Source of the DNA: an uncultured Clostridia bacterium
Lineage (GTDB): Bacteria; Bacillota; Clostridia; Peptostreptococcales; Anaerovoracaceae
DNA length: 28,001 bases
Reading direction: 5' to 3'
NCBI GenBank assembly: GCA_937915045.1
Contig: CALDNM010000073.1
Span: 1-28,001, forward strand
The position numbers were made by a program, and so were the translations under genes. Of this stretch, positions 1 to 9,438 are shown in pieces. The number at the start of each line of letters is the position of its first letter. Position 1 is the first letter of the stretch. The notes under the pieces were generated by a model. The model had not been told where the DNA came from and searched no databases. It saw only the letters and a list, made by a program, of their open reading frames with translations.

Positions 1-499
1 CGTTATGAACGCGGAAAACAGCGAAGCATGTCTTGAATATTACAGAAGCAAGTTCAATGACTCTTTCCCAGAGGACTCATTCAAGATCGCTCTTGGAGAT
101 GTACACGAACGCTATAATCATATTCAGAATTCTTATCAGGAAGCGAAAAAAGTCCTTACTGTATTTCGTCCGAAGGAATATGGGATAAGGGATTTCGGCG
201 GCAGTATACTCGAAGTCGCCATGCATGATATCTCCCTGGAATACAAGAGAAAGACTGTTGAAAAGATCTTCGCTGAATGCAGTGATAATGAAAAACACGA
301 TATAGCTGACTTCATAGTCGAATACTATACACAGAACGGATCCATCACAGCGATATCCGAGGATCTCTTCCTGCATAAAAATACCGTACAGTACAAAATC
401 AAAAAGATCAAGAAAAAAACAGGCCTCGATCTCAGAAAAGCTAAAGGTCTCACAAAACTGTATTTCGCCGCCATATGGTACCTTGAGTTTTTCAACTGA
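1..499 (+). CDS. CdaR/PucR-family transcriptional regulator, C-terminal part (5' truncated by window)
   Basis: The reading frame is open to the left edge, so the ATG at position 5 is probably internal and the N-terminus lies outside the window. The last 60 residues carry the PucR-type C-terminal helix-turn-helix: an 'NGSITAISEDLFLHKNTVQYKIKKI' type segment followed by 'TGLDLR', as in CdaR-like regulators. The segment before it (about residues 25-75, including 'ALGDVHERY' and 'YQEAKKVL') resembles the GGDEF-like domain that precedes this HTH in CdaR. Members bind DNA and often respond to sugar acids or other small metabolites; the ligand and targets cannot be read here. It ends at a bidirectional terminator and converges on the antiporter gene, so its own targets are more likely to lie upstream of the window. 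Family call is fairly sure, function is not. Confidence 0.8.
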   Translation, partial: VMNAENSEACLEYYRSKFNDSFPEDSFKIALGDVHERYNHIQNSYQEAKKVLTVFRPKEYGIRDFGGSILEVAMHDISLEYKRKTVEKIFAECSDNEKHDIADFIVEYYTQNGSITAISEDLFLHKNTVQYKIKKIKKKTGLDLRKAKGLTKLYFAAIWYLEFFN

Positions 500-521
500 T
501 ATGATCATGCATCTTTACAAG

Positions 522-554
522 AAAATCTCCGGAACAAAGCGTCCCGGAGATTTT
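522..554. terminator. Bidirectional rho-independent terminator between convergent genes
   Basis: Perfect 11-bp inverted repeat AAAATCTCCGG (522-532) / CCGGAGATTTT (544-554) with an 11-base loop, followed by a T-rich run on the plus strand and preceded by A-rich sequence. It lies between the plus-strand regulator (stop at 499) and the minus-strand antiporter (stop at 590) and can serve both. Confidence 0.85.
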
Positions 555-589
555 ATGTTTTTATTATTTACTTCTGTATCGACCAGTGA

Positions 590-2170
590 TCAGACAGCAG
601 GTTCCTCATTCGGATCTTCTGCCTGTTCTTCATCGCCGGTACCATATTTCTTTATCGATCTCTTGTTCATGAAGTACAATATCGCAAACAGTGTAACTAA
701 ACCTGAGCCGAGAGTCGCGAATAAATTGAAATCCGTAGCAGCCGCTACAAGGTACCCGACGATACTTGATACAGCTACTGTTATCGCGTACGGAAGCTGT
801 GTCTGTACGTGATCTATATGTTTACAGTTCGCGCCTGTAGACGAAAGTATCGTTGTATCTGATATCGGTGAGCAGTGATCTCCAAATACACTTCCTCCGA
901 GTGTTGCAGCAAGTGTAACTATCATCAGAGTAGGATTAGTGGACATAGCAGCCTTGCATATGATGACTACGATAGGGATCAGTATCCCGAACGTGCCCCA
1001 CGAGGTCCCTGTCGAGAATGAAAGGAACGCCGCTACTATGAATATAACTACCGGGATAAGTACAAGCGGGAAGTTGCTCGCGGCTACGAGGCCTCCGATA
1101 TATTTTCCGGTATTGAGAAGTGTGCATACACCGCTTATAGTCCATGCCATGATGAGTATCAGCATAGCAGGTACCATAGTTTTGACTCCGTCACCGAAGC
1201 ATCCCATAAATGTCTTGAAACTCATTATCTTTCTTGGAAGATACATGATCATAGCTACTATTATAGCTCCGAATCCGCCATAAGCAAGAGATGGTGCTGA
1301 AGAGCACGCTCCGAAAGCCGCCATTATGCCTATCCCCTTGCCGGAGAAAAATCCGCCGGTATAGAGCATCGCCAAAATAGAGAAAACGATGAGAGCTAAT
1401 ATCGGGATGATAAGATCTTTGACTTTTCCATTGGCCTCTACAAGTTCCTCTTTCATGCCATCAGGATTGACTCCAAGGTCTCCTGTTTCTTTCGCCTGAA
1501 GTTCAAAGTTTCTCATAGGTCCGTAGCTTATATTAGTTGCTGCCAGAGTGAATACCATGACTATTGTAAGAATAGCGTATAGATTGTAAGGTATTGTCGA
1601 GCAGAATGCCATGATATCGCTTTTGAACATATGAGCCTGCGCCAGAGTAGCTCCTACTGCCGCCGCCCAGCTCGATATCGGAGCAATGATGCATACAGGC
1701 GCCGCTGTCGAGTCTATCAGATACGCGAGCTTTGTCCTCGCGACCTTGTACTCATCTGTCAGAGGTTTCATAACTGTACCTACTGTCAGACAGTTGAAAT
1801 AGTCATCTACAAAAATGATAATTCCGAGAAGGCCTGTAGCGATCTGTGCCTGCTTTTTATTTTTGATTTTAGTGGCCGCCCATTCTCCATATGCCTGAGA
1901 TCCTCCGGACGTCATAGTCAACGCGACTATAACTCCCAGAAGTGCAAGGAAGATGAGCATCATTGCATTATCCCCCATCTTTCCGGCCATTAGATCGAAC
2001 GTGGTGCCGATAGCACCCATAAAACCGATATGGCTCGCGAACGCGTATGTGAACGTCCCGAACAAAATACCGATCATCAGTGATGAAATGACTTCTTTTG
2101 TTATCAGTGCCAGCACGATCGCTATGATCGGCGGCAAAATAGATAAGAAGCCAACGCTTACTGGATCCAT
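590..2170 (-). CDS. NhaC-family Na+/H+ antiporter
   Basis: A 526-residue polytopic membrane protein with about a dozen hydrophobic segments. It fits the NhaC/YheL branch of Na+/H+ antiporters, which exchange cytoplasmic Na+ for protons in the plasma membrane. Family marks seen: 'VDDYFNCLTVGTV' near residue 121, 'LIDSTAAPVCIIAPISSW' near 151, a 'GTSWGTFGILIPI' segment in the C-terminal half, and 'GDHCSPISDTTI' further on. The C-terminal tail is short and acidic. The ATG at 2170 has an AGGGGA ribosome site just upstream. The gene stands alone: it has its own consensus-like promoter (2234-2261) directly after the LCP gene stop, and the terminator at 522-554 behind it. Substrate assignment is by family; some relatives carry organic substrates (for example malate/lactate exchange), so Na+/H+ exchange is likely but not proven. 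Confidence 0.85.
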   Translation of the reverse strand: MDPVSVGFLSILPPIIAIVLALITKEVISSLMIGILFGTFTYAFASHIGFMGAIGTTFDLMAGKMGDNAMMLIFLALLGVIVALTMTSGGSQAYGEWAATKIKNKKQAQIATGLLGIIIFVDDYFNCLTVGTVMKPLTDEYKVARTKLAYLIDSTAAPVCIIAPISSWAAAVGATLAQAHMFKSDIMAFCSTIPYNLYAILTIVMVFTLAATNISYGPMRNFELQAKETGDLGVNPDGMKEELVEANGKVKDLIIPILALIVFSILAMLYTGGFFSGKGIGIMAAFGACSSAPSLAYGGFGAIIVAMIMYLPRKIMSFKTFMGCFGDGVKTMVPAMLILIMAWTISGVCTLLNTGKYIGGLVAASNFPLVLIPVVIFIVAAFLSFSTGTSWGTFGILIPIVVIICKAAMSTNPTLMIVTLAATLGGSVFGDHCSPISDTTILSSTGANCKHIDHVQTQLPYAITVAVSSIVGYLVAAATDFNLFATLGSGLVTLFAILYFMNKRSIKKYGTGDEEQAEDPNEEPAV

Positions 2171-2233
2171 AATAATCCCCTTTTCCGCTTTGATAATGTA
2201 CTATATTGAATAAAAACAAATTATATGTTTATA

Positions 2234-2261
2234 ATTATAGCAAATTCAACATGAACGTCAA
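2234..2261 (-). promoter_or_regulatory. Promoter of the NhaC-family gene
   Basis: On the minus strand: TTGACG (2261-2256), 16-bp spacer, TATAAT (2239-2234), with TG one base before the -10 (extended -10). Predicted start is near 2227, giving a leader of about 57 bases. The -35 begins only seven bases after the LCP gene stop codon. Confidence 0.75.
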
Positions 2262-2268
2262 GGAAAGA

Positions 2269-3639
2269 TTACTGTATCCCCATTCTGTTGATGATCTCAT
2301 TGCTCTCAGTCAAACTTGTCGAAGAAGGCTGATAGTTGTCCTGATCGAACGCCTTTTTGTGCAGCCATTTGACATTAGACTCAAGCGTGCGAGGTATCGC
2401 GTACCACACTCCGTCACTCGCTATCCCACCATAATATTTATGCGGCCAAGAGATGTTCTTCGTTATATCATAACGTCCGATCTGCAGCATATAGCCCCAG
2501 ATAGCCGCCTTTGAAAGATTTGTCCGTATCTCAGGAAGTGCCTTTTCGGCAGTCTTCTGGACTGTTGAAATATCTGACGATTTTGCTTTTTTGATTATCG
2601 CCGTAAGCGTAGCCTTATATCTTCTGGCTCTTCCCGTATCTCCTCCGGATGTCTTTCTTATCCTGCAGTAAGTCGCTGCCTGCACTCCGTCAAGTGTCTG
2701 TTTTCCGGTCTTAGTTATCGGGTGATAAGTCCCCCCGACGTTCCTCGCTGTTTCATTACCATATTTCGCGAGGTCGCTGAGTTCATTCTGATGTATAGTG
2801 ACCTCTATTCCGCCAAGCGAATCTACAGTATCCGCGACAGCTTTCCAGTTGAATATCAGGAACTGCTTTATATTCAGGTCAAGCGCCTGATTTAGCGCCC
2901 AGCATGTATTTACTCCGCCGCCGTACGCGTGCGCGTGCGTGACTTTGCTGTATATCTCAGATCCGTCTGTATAATGCATCTTAAGATAAGAATCCCTCAT
3001 CACAGATATGAGCCTTATCTCACCCGTCAGCCTGTTTATCCGCATAATGACTATAGCGTCTGTCCTGGAACCGTCGTAACCTTCGTTCTTCCTGGCATCT
3101 GATCCAAGGATGACCACATCTTTATACTTCAGCAGATCCGTACTGACACCACTGTTTATGCCAAAATCAGCATTGCTTGTATCCACTTTATCAAGATTTG
3201 TGAGAAGAGAATTGAAATAGAATACCGCGCATGCCGACACAGCCACGAGAACAGCAAGGATCACACATATAGTCCGTTTGATCCTGCGTCCTTTTTTATT
3301 CAGCCTGTATTTCTTCTTCTTTTTACCTTTTCCGCCAGGTCTACCGGCATCACCCGCGTACTGATCGACATATCTGTCATCGTATGTACTTCTTTTGGGT
3401 GGCCTTTTCTCCGATTTGCGTCTTGGCCTTCCGGCATCTCCGGCGCTTGGAGCATAATGATGCGGATCAGTTTCACTTCCACCATGTTTCTGATCGCCGA
3501 CTATCTGTCTATATAGTTCGACATCGCGCTCATAATCAGATCCGGGGCTGTATTCGCCCTGCTGCCTTCCCCCGCGTGACACGCGTGAAGAAGAGCGTCT
3601 GTTTCTGTTATTATTTCTATTGCCTTTATTACTTCTCAT
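2269..3639 (-). CDS. LytR-CpsA-Psr (LCP) family wall-polymer ligase
   Basis: A 456-residue membrane-anchored protein of the LCP family. These enzymes move undecaprenyl-linked anionic polymers (teichoic acid, capsule) onto peptidoglycan outside the membrane. Layout seen: a long, very basic, low-complexity cytoplasmic N-terminus (residues 1-122, with 'AGDAGRP' occurring twice), one transmembrane helix (about 123-143), then the LCP domain (about 172-355). Family marks are 'ILGSDARKNEGYDGSRTDAIV', which holds the conserved Asp and Arg residues, and 'YCRIRKTSGGDTGRARR', which holds the distal Arg cluster. It begins four bases after cinA stops, so it is the last gene of the ftsK-rimO-pgsA-cinA run. 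Its polymer substrate could be the one served by the CDP-glycerol-type genes near 23-25 kb, but that is inference. The N-terminal tail is longer than usual. Confidence 0.9.
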   Translation of the reverse strand: MRSNKGNRNNNRNRRSSSRVSRGGRQQGEYSPGSDYERDVELYRQIVGDQKHGGSETDPHHYAPSAGDAGRPRRKSEKRPPKRSTYDDRYVDQYAGDAGRPGGKGKKKKKYRLNKKGRRIKRTICVILAVLVAVSACAVFYFNSLLTNLDKVDTSNADFGINSGVSTDLLKYKDVVILGSDARKNEGYDGSRTDAIVIMRINRLTGEIRLISVMRDSYLKMHYTDGSEIYSKVTHAHAYGGGVNTCWALNQALDLNIKQFLIFNWKAVADTVDSLGGIEVTIHQNELSDLAKYGNETARNVGGTYHPITKTGKQTLDGVQAATYCRIRKTSGGDTGRARRYKATLTAIIKKAKSSDISTVQKTAEKALPEIRTNLSKAAIWGYMLQIGRYDITKNISWPHKYYGGIASDGVWYAIPRTLESNVKWLHKKAFDQDNYQPSSTSLTESNEIINRMGIQ

Positions 3640-3642
3640 ATA

Positions 3643-4878
3643 TTATTCCCCGAGCAGACTGTTGACCTGTGCCATCATCGCGAGCATCGAAGCATTCCTG
3701 ATCCATGCCCTGCTGATATTTCTGAATCTGCGTTCTATCACTTTTGTTTTCCCCTCAAAAGTTACGCCTATGTATACAAGCCCCACAGGTTTCTCTTCAG
3801 TACCGCCATCCGGCCCGGCCACTCCTGTGACCGAAACGCATATATCGCTTCCGCTCACATTCGCGAGTCCTTCAGACATTTCACGCGCAGTCTCTTCACT
3901 TACCGCTCCGAACTTTTCAAGTGTCTCATGCTTCACGCCGAGTTCCTGCTCTTTTGCTGTGTTGCTGTATGTCACCAGTCCTCTGTCAAACACCTGAGAT
4001 ATCCCGGGAATGTCAATAAGTGTTTTTGCGAAAAGCCCTCCAGTGCATGACTCCGCCGATGAGATAGTGATATCTTTTTCGATAAGTTTTTTCCCAACGA
4101 CTTCAGCCAGGCTTTCATCATCGGTGCTGTAAATATATTTTCCTATACGTTCTCTGACCTTTGCCAGCATCTCATCAACTGCTTTTTCGGCTTCCGCCTT
4201 TGTTTTTCTCTTGGATGCTATACGAAGCTGCGCTTCGCCTTCCTTAGCATATGTAGCCAGTGTAGGATCATCCTGCGCGTCTATGAGATCGAGAAGATCT
4301 GTCTCGAGCTGCGATTCTCCTATTCCGTATGTTTTTATCGTCTTGTAGAAGATCACACTGTCAGATCGCGATTCCAGATAAGGCTTCACCTCATGCTGAT
4401 ACATATATTTCATTTCACGCGGAGGCCCCGGCATGCATATTATCGTTTTGCCGTTTTCTTCAAGCGCGAATCCCGGTGCCGTGCCCTGAGGATTCTTCAA
4501 TATCTTCGCCCTGGAAGGAAAATATGCCTGTTTTATATTGTTTGGCGTCATATTCGATCTAAATTCTTTGAACCTGAGTTTCAGAGTTTTCATGGCTTCA
4601 TCGTTCAAAACCAGTTCGTCATGAAGAGTCTCACAGGCGACTTCCTTTGTGAGATCATCCTCTGTAGGCCCGAGGCCTCCTGTAGTAATGATGAGGTCGC
4701 AGTCTCTGAACGCGAGTTTGATCATATCTTTCAGCCTGTCAGGATTGTCCCCTACCGTATAATGGTACATCACATCGTGCCCGAGAGTATTTAGTTCTCT
4801 GCTCAGATAAGACGTATTCGTATTTTCGATCTGTCCGAACAGTATTTCAGTCCCGACACTAAGTATCGCGGTTTTCAT
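3643..4878 (-). CDS. cinA: CinA: competence/damage-inducible protein, nicotinamide-nucleotide amidase
   Basis: A full-length 411-residue CinA with both usual halves. The N-terminal molybdopterin-binding-like (COG1058) domain shows 'GTEILFGQIENTN' and 'ITTGGLGPTEDDLTKE' (about 9-80). The C-terminal PncC-type amidohydrolase shows 'SAESCTGG' (274-281), which includes the catalytic Ser/Thr region, and 'TGVAGPDGG' (351-359). The family deamidates NMN to nicotinate mononucleotide in pyridine-nucleotide recycling; some two-domain CinA proteins also hydrolyse ADP-ribose. The gene sits five bases after pgsA. In many Firmicutes the same order continues into recA; here an LCP gene follows instead. AAGGGGA precedes the start. 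Confidence 0.93.
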   Translation of the reverse strand: MKTAILSVGTEILFGQIENTNTSYLSRELNTLGHDVMYHYTVGDNPDRLKDMIKLAFRDCDLIITTGGLGPTEDDLTKEVACETLHDELVLNDEAMKTLKLRFKEFRSNMTPNNIKQAYFPSRAKILKNPQGTAPGFALEENGKTIICMPGPPREMKYMYQHEVKPYLESRSDSVIFYKTIKTYGIGESQLETDLLDLIDAQDDPTLATYAKEGEAQLRIASKRKTKAEAEKAVDEMLAKVRERIGKYIYSTDDESLAEVVGKKLIEKDITISSAESCTGGLFAKTLIDIPGISQVFDRGLVTYSNTAKEQELGVKHETLEKFGAVSEETAREMSEGLANVSGSDICVSVTGVAGPDGGTEEKPVGLVYIGVTFEGKTKVIERRFRNISRAWIRNASMLAMMAQVNSLLGE

Positions 4879-4882
4879 ATGA

Positions 4883-5419
4883 TCACATCCCCTTTGCTGT
4901 GATTATGTTCCAGTTTTTCACTATGTACTCCGTCCCTGAAACGATCGTCATGATCACAGCTGCCCAGAGCATGATCTGATCCATTGGGAACCCGAGATAA
5001 CAGAACGGCCAGTTTTTAAGAAGCAGTAATGTTATAGCTACCATCTGGCAGACAGTTTTGATTTTCCCCGTCATTCCCGCTGCTATCACTACGCCATCAG
5101 CGGCCGCGACTGTCCTAAGACCCGTTATAGCGAACTCACGCGCGATGATCACTATGACCATCCAGCCCGCGACTGTTCCTGTCTGAACAAGTATGATAAG
5201 AGCCGATGTCACAAGCAGTTTATCCGCGAGCGGATCCATAAGCTTCCCGAAATTCGTGACGAGCCCTCTGCTTCTCGCTATATGCCCGTCGAGCGCGTCT
5301 GTCGCCGCTGCCAGGACAAAAATTATAGCTGCTATGTACCAGTGATCCATAAGAAGTATCACAATGAATACCGGTATAGCGCATATCCTAAGCATAGTAA
5401 GTTTATTTGGCAGATTCAT
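4883..5419 (-). CDS. pgsA: CDP-diacylglycerol--glycerol-3-phosphate 3-phosphatidyltransferase (PgsA)
   Basis: A 178-residue integral membrane enzyme that makes phosphatidylglycerol phosphate, the committed step to phosphatidylglycerol. The CDP-alcohol phosphotransferase signature is complete: D41, D44-G45, A48-R49, G58, D62 and D66 in 'DALDGHIARSRG...GKLMDPLAD'. The remaining sequence is hydrophobic helices. The ATG at 5419 lies 17 bases inside the end of rimO, which implies translational coupling; AGGAGAAGGA precedes it. Length and motif order are typical for the family. Confidence 0.95.
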   Translation of the reverse strand: MNLPNKLTMLRICAIPVFIVILLMDHWYIAAIIFVLAAATDALDGHIARSRGLVTNFGKLMDPLADKLLVTSALIILVQTGTVAGWMVIVIIAREFAITGLRTVAAADGVVIAAGMTGKIKTVCQMVAITLLLLKNWPFCYLGFPMDQIMLWAAVIMTIVSGTEYIVKNWNIITAKGM

Positions 5420-6755
5420 ATCCTTCTCCTATTTCTGTTCCTACAATATCGTAATCGAATGCATCTGTTATTTTCACATTTATTATATCGCCCGGAGCGT
5501 GATCCAGCCTCGAAGCCACGATGACCTGGTCATCTATCTCCGGCGCGTCATATCTGCTCCTTCCAAGATACGTGTTTTCACTGTCTTTTTCCTCGATCAT
5601 GACCTGCATGACCGAACCGATCTTTTTCTTGTTGTTTTCAAGCGAGATCTCTATCTGCTGTCTCATCAAAGCGTCACATCTTGCCGTCTTCACATCTTCA
5701 TCGATCTGCCCCGCCATCTCAGCGGCAGGCGTCCCCTCTTCTTTCGAATAAGCAAACACGCCGAGTCTTTCAAACTTTTCCTCAGCGCAAAAATCCATCA
5801 GCTCACGGAAATCCTCTTCCGTCTCGCCCGGAAATCCCGCGATCAGAGTAGTTCTTATATGTATATCAGGTATCGCTTTTCTGAGCTTAGCGATAGTCTC
5901 TTTGATCTTTTCTTTTCTCGTAGGTCTCGCCATTGCTTTCAGCACACTGTCACTGGCATGCTGAAGAGGAATATCGATATAATCACATACCTTCTCCTCA
6001 GAAGCCATAGCCTCGATCAGCTCATTACTTATCCTGTCTTCATAGCAGTACATAAGTCTGACCCATTCGATCCCTTCGACTTTGCAGACCTCATGCAGAA
6101 GCTGAGGCAGCTTATATTCACCGTAGATATCCATACCATATGCTGATGTATCTTCAGCGATAAGAATAAGCTCCCTGCAGCCAGCCTCGGCCAGCATCTT
6201 CGCTTCCTCGATGATATGCTTCATCTGAACACTTCTGTAAAGCCCGCGTATCTGCGGTATGATGCAGTAAGTGCATTTATTATTGCACCCTTCGGCTATT
6301 TTTATCGTCGAAGTATACGGCTGTTTCCCGATTTTTCGTGAAAGCGTATCCATATCCTTGTCATAAAGTGATAAAAATTTTTCTCGCTTTCCCGGCTTGT
6401 GATTTTCTAATATCTCAGGAAGTCTGTCATAATCATTGACTCCCAGAAAGATATCTACTTCCGGCATTTCATCGAAAAGTTCTTCACCATAACGCTGCGA
6501 CAGACAGCCGCTGACGGCTATGATCTTCCTGCCGTTCCCTTTTCCATTCTCACGGCTTATCCTTATCATATCGAATATCTTTTCGATCGATTCCTTTTTC
6601 GCGTCTTCAATGAACCCGCATGTATTGATCACGATCGCGTCCGCGTCCTGCGGAGAATCCGTTATCTCATGTCCGGATCTTTCAAGTATGCCTTCGGCCG
6701 CTTCAGAATCGTTCTGATTCTTCGGACAGCCCATGGTCTCAAAATATATCTTCAT
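5403..6755 (-). CDS. rimO: Ribosomal protein S12 methylthiotransferase RimO
   Basis: A 450-residue radical-SAM methylthiotransferase. RimO adds a methylthio group to the conserved Asp of ribosomal protein S12. The N-terminal MTTase domain has the three cluster cysteines C10 ('ETMGCPKNQND'), C46 ('NTCGF') and C84 ('SGCLSQRY'). The radical-SAM centre is C157-xxx-C161-xx-C164 in 'CNNKCTYC'. A TRAM-like RNA/protein-binding domain occupies roughly the last 70 residues. 'GCPKNQND' and 'EGCNNKCTYCIIPQIRG' favour RimO over the tRNA enzyme MiaB. Its ATG directly abuts the ftsK stop (no intervening base), and its end overlaps pgsA. Confidence 0.95.
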   Translation of the reverse strand: MKIYFETMGCPKNQNDSEAAEGILERSGHEITDSPQDADAIVINTCGFIEDAKKESIEKIFDMIRISRENGKGNGRKIIAVSGCLSQRYGEELFDEMPEVDIFLGVNDYDRLPEILENHKPGKREKFLSLYDKDMDTLSRKIGKQPYTSTIKIAEGCNNKCTYCIIPQIRGLYRSVQMKHIIEEAKMLAEAGCRELILIAEDTSAYGMDIYGEYKLPQLLHEVCKVEGIEWVRLMYCYEDRISNELIEAMASEEKVCDYIDIPLQHASDSVLKAMARPTRKEKIKETIAKLRKAIPDIHIRTTLIAGFPGETEEDFRELMDFCAEEKFERLGVFAYSKEEGTPAAEMAGQIDEDVKTARCDALMRQQIEISLENNKKKIGSVMQVMIEEKDSENTYLGRSRYDAPEIDDQVIVASRLDHAPGDIINVKITDAFDYDIVGTEIGEGYESAK

Positions 6756-9413
6756 TTAATTATCTCCCTGATCCTGCATTTTCCTGAGCTCTTCTTCTGT
6801 CATATTCACAGTCCTCGGTCTCGACCCATCCTGCGGGCCGACTATACCTCTTGATTCCATCATATCCACTATCCTCGCGGCTCTGTTATATCCTATCCTG
6901 AACCGCCTCTGAAGCATAGAGACAGATGCCTGTCCGGCAAGTACTACACATTCGATCGCGTCAGGAAGAAGTTCATCCGCGTCATCATCAGTATCTGAAT
7001 GAAGACCGCTCTCAATATGGTCGATCACTTCATCAGCGTACTCAACATCTTCAACCTGTGATTTAACGAAAGAGATGACTCTTTCCACTTCCTTGTCACT
7101 TACAAACGGACACTGTATCCTCTTCGGTTTATTAAGATCCTGCGGCTTGAACAGCACATCGCCGTTCCCCACGAGTTTCTCTGCTCCCGGCATATCGATG
7201 ATAGTCCTTGAATCTATCTGCGACGATACCATGAATGCCATACGGCTCGGGATATTTGCCTTGATGAGTCCGGTGACGACATCGACAGAAGGTCTCTGTG
7301 TAGCGACTATCAAGTGCAGTCCGGCTGCTCTCGCAAGCTGAGCTATCCTGCATATCGCGTCTTCCACCTGTGAACTGGCTACCATCATAAGATCAGCGAG
7401 TTCATCGATAATGACGACCACACGCGGAAGGATATCATCTTTGCGCTGCTTGCTCCTCATCACAGTGTTGTAAGCGTTTATATTTCTCACGCCTTCAGCC
7501 GCGAATTTTTTATATCTGTCCGTCATTTCCGATACGGCCCAGTTCAGTGCCGCGGCTGCCTTGCTCGCGTCAGTCACAACAGGTATCAGCAGATGCGGTA
7601 TCCCATTGTAATTCCCTAGCTCCACCATCTTCGGATCTATAAGCACAAGTTTAACTTCGTCAGGACGAGCTTTATACAGTATGCTCATTATGATCGTATT
7701 TATACAAACGCTCTTTCCTGATCCTGTAGCACCCGCAATCAGAAGATGCGGCATTTTATCAAGATCAGCGACTACTGCCCTTCCTCCGATATCTTTTCCG
7801 ACCGTGAATGAGAGCTTGGATTTGCTGCTCCTGAACTCCTTGGAACCTATCATTTCACTGATATTGACCATCTCACGCTGTTCATTCTCGACTTCTATTC
7901 CTATCGCTGCCTTGCCCGGTATAGGCGCTTCTATCCTTATGCTTTTTGCTTTCAGATTGAGCGCGATATCATCCGCCAGACGAACGATACTGTTTACTTT
8001 GACACCTACATTCGGCTGTATCTCATATCTCGTAACAGCAGGGCCTCTTATGACGTTCACGACCTTCGCGTCGACATTGAAGCTTTTAAGAGTGCTCTCC
8101 AGAAGATCTGCTCTGTCTCCGAGAGACTGCTCCAGACCTTTTTTCTTTATCCCGGGGCCCGGCGGATCGAGCAGTGTAAGAGGCGGCATTTTATAGCTGC
8201 TCTTCACTTTTCTCTTCTGTGACTCACCTATTTCACCGGCTACTGCGCCTGCGGCCACTGCCGCTCCCTCGCCGGCAGCCATAGTTCCCGCGTTTTCAAA
8301 GCCTATCCCGGATGCTTTAGGCTTTCCGGCATCTTCTATATCTGAACCAAAACCTGTCATTTCACGATCTTTATCTTCACCACTATATCCGAGTCCCTTA
8401 GTGTTCGTATATTCAGGGCCTCCGAAAAGATCATCATCATTCATCATATCAAGGATATTTCTCTTATTTGGAGAAAGGTTTCCCATATAAGCGGATTTGT
8501 CCACCGAGTGCGCTTCTTCAGCGTAATTCGACTTCGGCATTATTTCAGGGCCTATGTTTATCTTGCGCTTTTCTTTTTCCTCATCCGTCAATATCTCATC
8601 CGCTCTCTGCGACGGACTCTTGTAATCCATCTCAAGCTGTCTTCCGGCCTTGTCTACCGCGTCTCGTTTCGCGGCAAGGTCTGCCTCCTCCGCGGCCCTT
8701 TCTTCTTCCTGGACCGCTTTTTCAGCCTGTTGAAGCTCTCTGCGCTCCCTCCTCTGCTTTTTCCTGTCCTTCACTTCTTCATAAAGACGCGAAAGAGGTG
8801 TGTTTATCAGAAGCATCACGCATACTACTATGATGACACCTGCAAAAATATAAAGGCCCGGCACTCCTATCAGCTTAGCAAGTCCTCCTCCGGCATACGT
8901 ACCGAACAGACCGCCATTCACAAGAACAGTACCTTCCTGATATATATCTTTCCAGCCGAGCGTTCCGAGTTTGAACGTGTCTAAAAAACGCGCCGCGTTG
9001 ATGAGATCTATCATCAAAAACATTACAATAAGTAAAATCACTGTCCTCGGTTTGAAAGGAAGTGTCGCTTTTACAAATACGCATATCGAATAAATGATAA
9101 TAAAATATGGAAGTATCAGCGCGCCAAAACCAAAGCATCCCTTGAGGACGCCCGCTATCGCGATCCCGACCTTTCCGGCCAGATGTGTCTGCAGCGCGAT
9201 TATGAGAAAAGCCCCGACAGCCAGAAGGATTATTGCTGCTATCTCTTCTTTGAGTCTGCTGTCTACCTTATCCTGCTTTTCCTCGATCTGCTTTGACTGC
9301 TTTTTTGAAGCAGTTTTTTTGCCCTTAGCTGTCCCGCTCGTTTTTTTCTTTGAAGATGCAGCTTTATTCTTCGAGCCTTTAGGTCTGCCGGGCTTTCGTT
9401 TATTTTCTGCCAT
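6756..9413 (-). CDS. ftsK: DNA translocase FtsK/SpoIIIE
   Basis: An 885-residue septal DNA pump that clears chromosomes from the closing division or sporulation septum. Layout: Lys/Arg-rich N-terminus (1-41) with an AT-hook-like 'KRKPGRPKGSKNK'; about four transmembrane helices (near 58-74, 82-112, 124-140, 182-203); a charged, probably coiled linker (about 205-300) and an Ala/Gly-rich stretch (about 372-395); then the motor. Walker A is 'GATGSGKS' (561-568) and Walker B is 'VVVIIDEL' (665-672). 'ATQRPSVDVVTGLIKANIPSR' is also typical. A winged-helix gamma domain that reads polar DNA signals covers about 815-875. The start at 9413 has only a weak ribosome site. It is the first gene of a run into rimO, 33 bases behind uppP; a TATAAT (9439-9444) just before it may allow separate transcription. 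Confidence 0.95.
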   Translation of the reverse strand: MAENKRKPGRPKGSKNKAASSKKKTSGTAKGKKTASKKQSKQIEEKQDKVDSRLKEEIAAIILLAVGAFLIIALQTHLAGKVGIAIAGVLKGCFGFGALILPYFIIIYSICVFVKATLPFKPRTVILLIVMFLMIDLINAARFLDTFKLGTLGWKDIYQEGTVLVNGGLFGTYAGGGLAKLIGVPGLYIFAGVIIVVCVMLLINTPLSRLYEEVKDRKKQRRERRELQQAEKAVQEEERAAEEADLAAKRDAVDKAGRQLEMDYKSPSQRADEILTDEEKEKRKINIGPEIMPKSNYAEEAHSVDKSAYMGNLSPNKRNILDMMNDDDLFGGPEYTNTKGLGYSGEDKDREMTGFGSDIEDAGKPKASGIGFENAGTMAAGEGAAVAAGAVAGEIGESQKRKVKSSYKMPPLTLLDPPGPGIKKKGLEQSLGDRADLLESTLKSFNVDAKVVNVIRGPAVTRYEIQPNVGVKVNSIVRLADDIALNLKAKSIRIEAPIPGKAAIGIEVENEQREMVNISEMIGSKEFRSSKSKLSFTVGKDIGGRAVVADLDKMPHLLIAGATGSGKSVCINTIIMSILYKARPDEVKLVLIDPKMVELGNYNGIPHLLIPVVTDASKAAAALNWAVSEMTDRYKKFAAEGVRNINAYNTVMRSKQRKDDILPRVVVIIDELADLMMVASSQVEDAICRIAQLARAAGLHLIVATQRPSVDVVTGLIKANIPSRMAFMVSSQIDSRTIIDMPGAEKLVGNGDVLFKPQDLNKPKRIQCPFVSDKEVERVISFVKSQVEDVEYADEVIDHIESGLHSDTDDDADELLPDAIECVVLAGQASVSMLQRRFRIGYNRAARIVDMMESRGIVGPQDGSRPRTVNMTEEELRKMQDQGDN

Positions 9414-9438
9414 TCACCATTACCTGTCCACTCTGTAT

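Noticed and set aside
2171..2227. Antiporter leader considered as a riboswitch (Na+ or pH related)
   Set aside because: Only about 57 bases, with no stable stem-loop or terminator that I can fold.
5364..6146. 260-residue plus-strand frame opposite pgsA and rimO
   Set aside because: It lies over two well-recognised genes, and has no family resemblance and no ribosome site.
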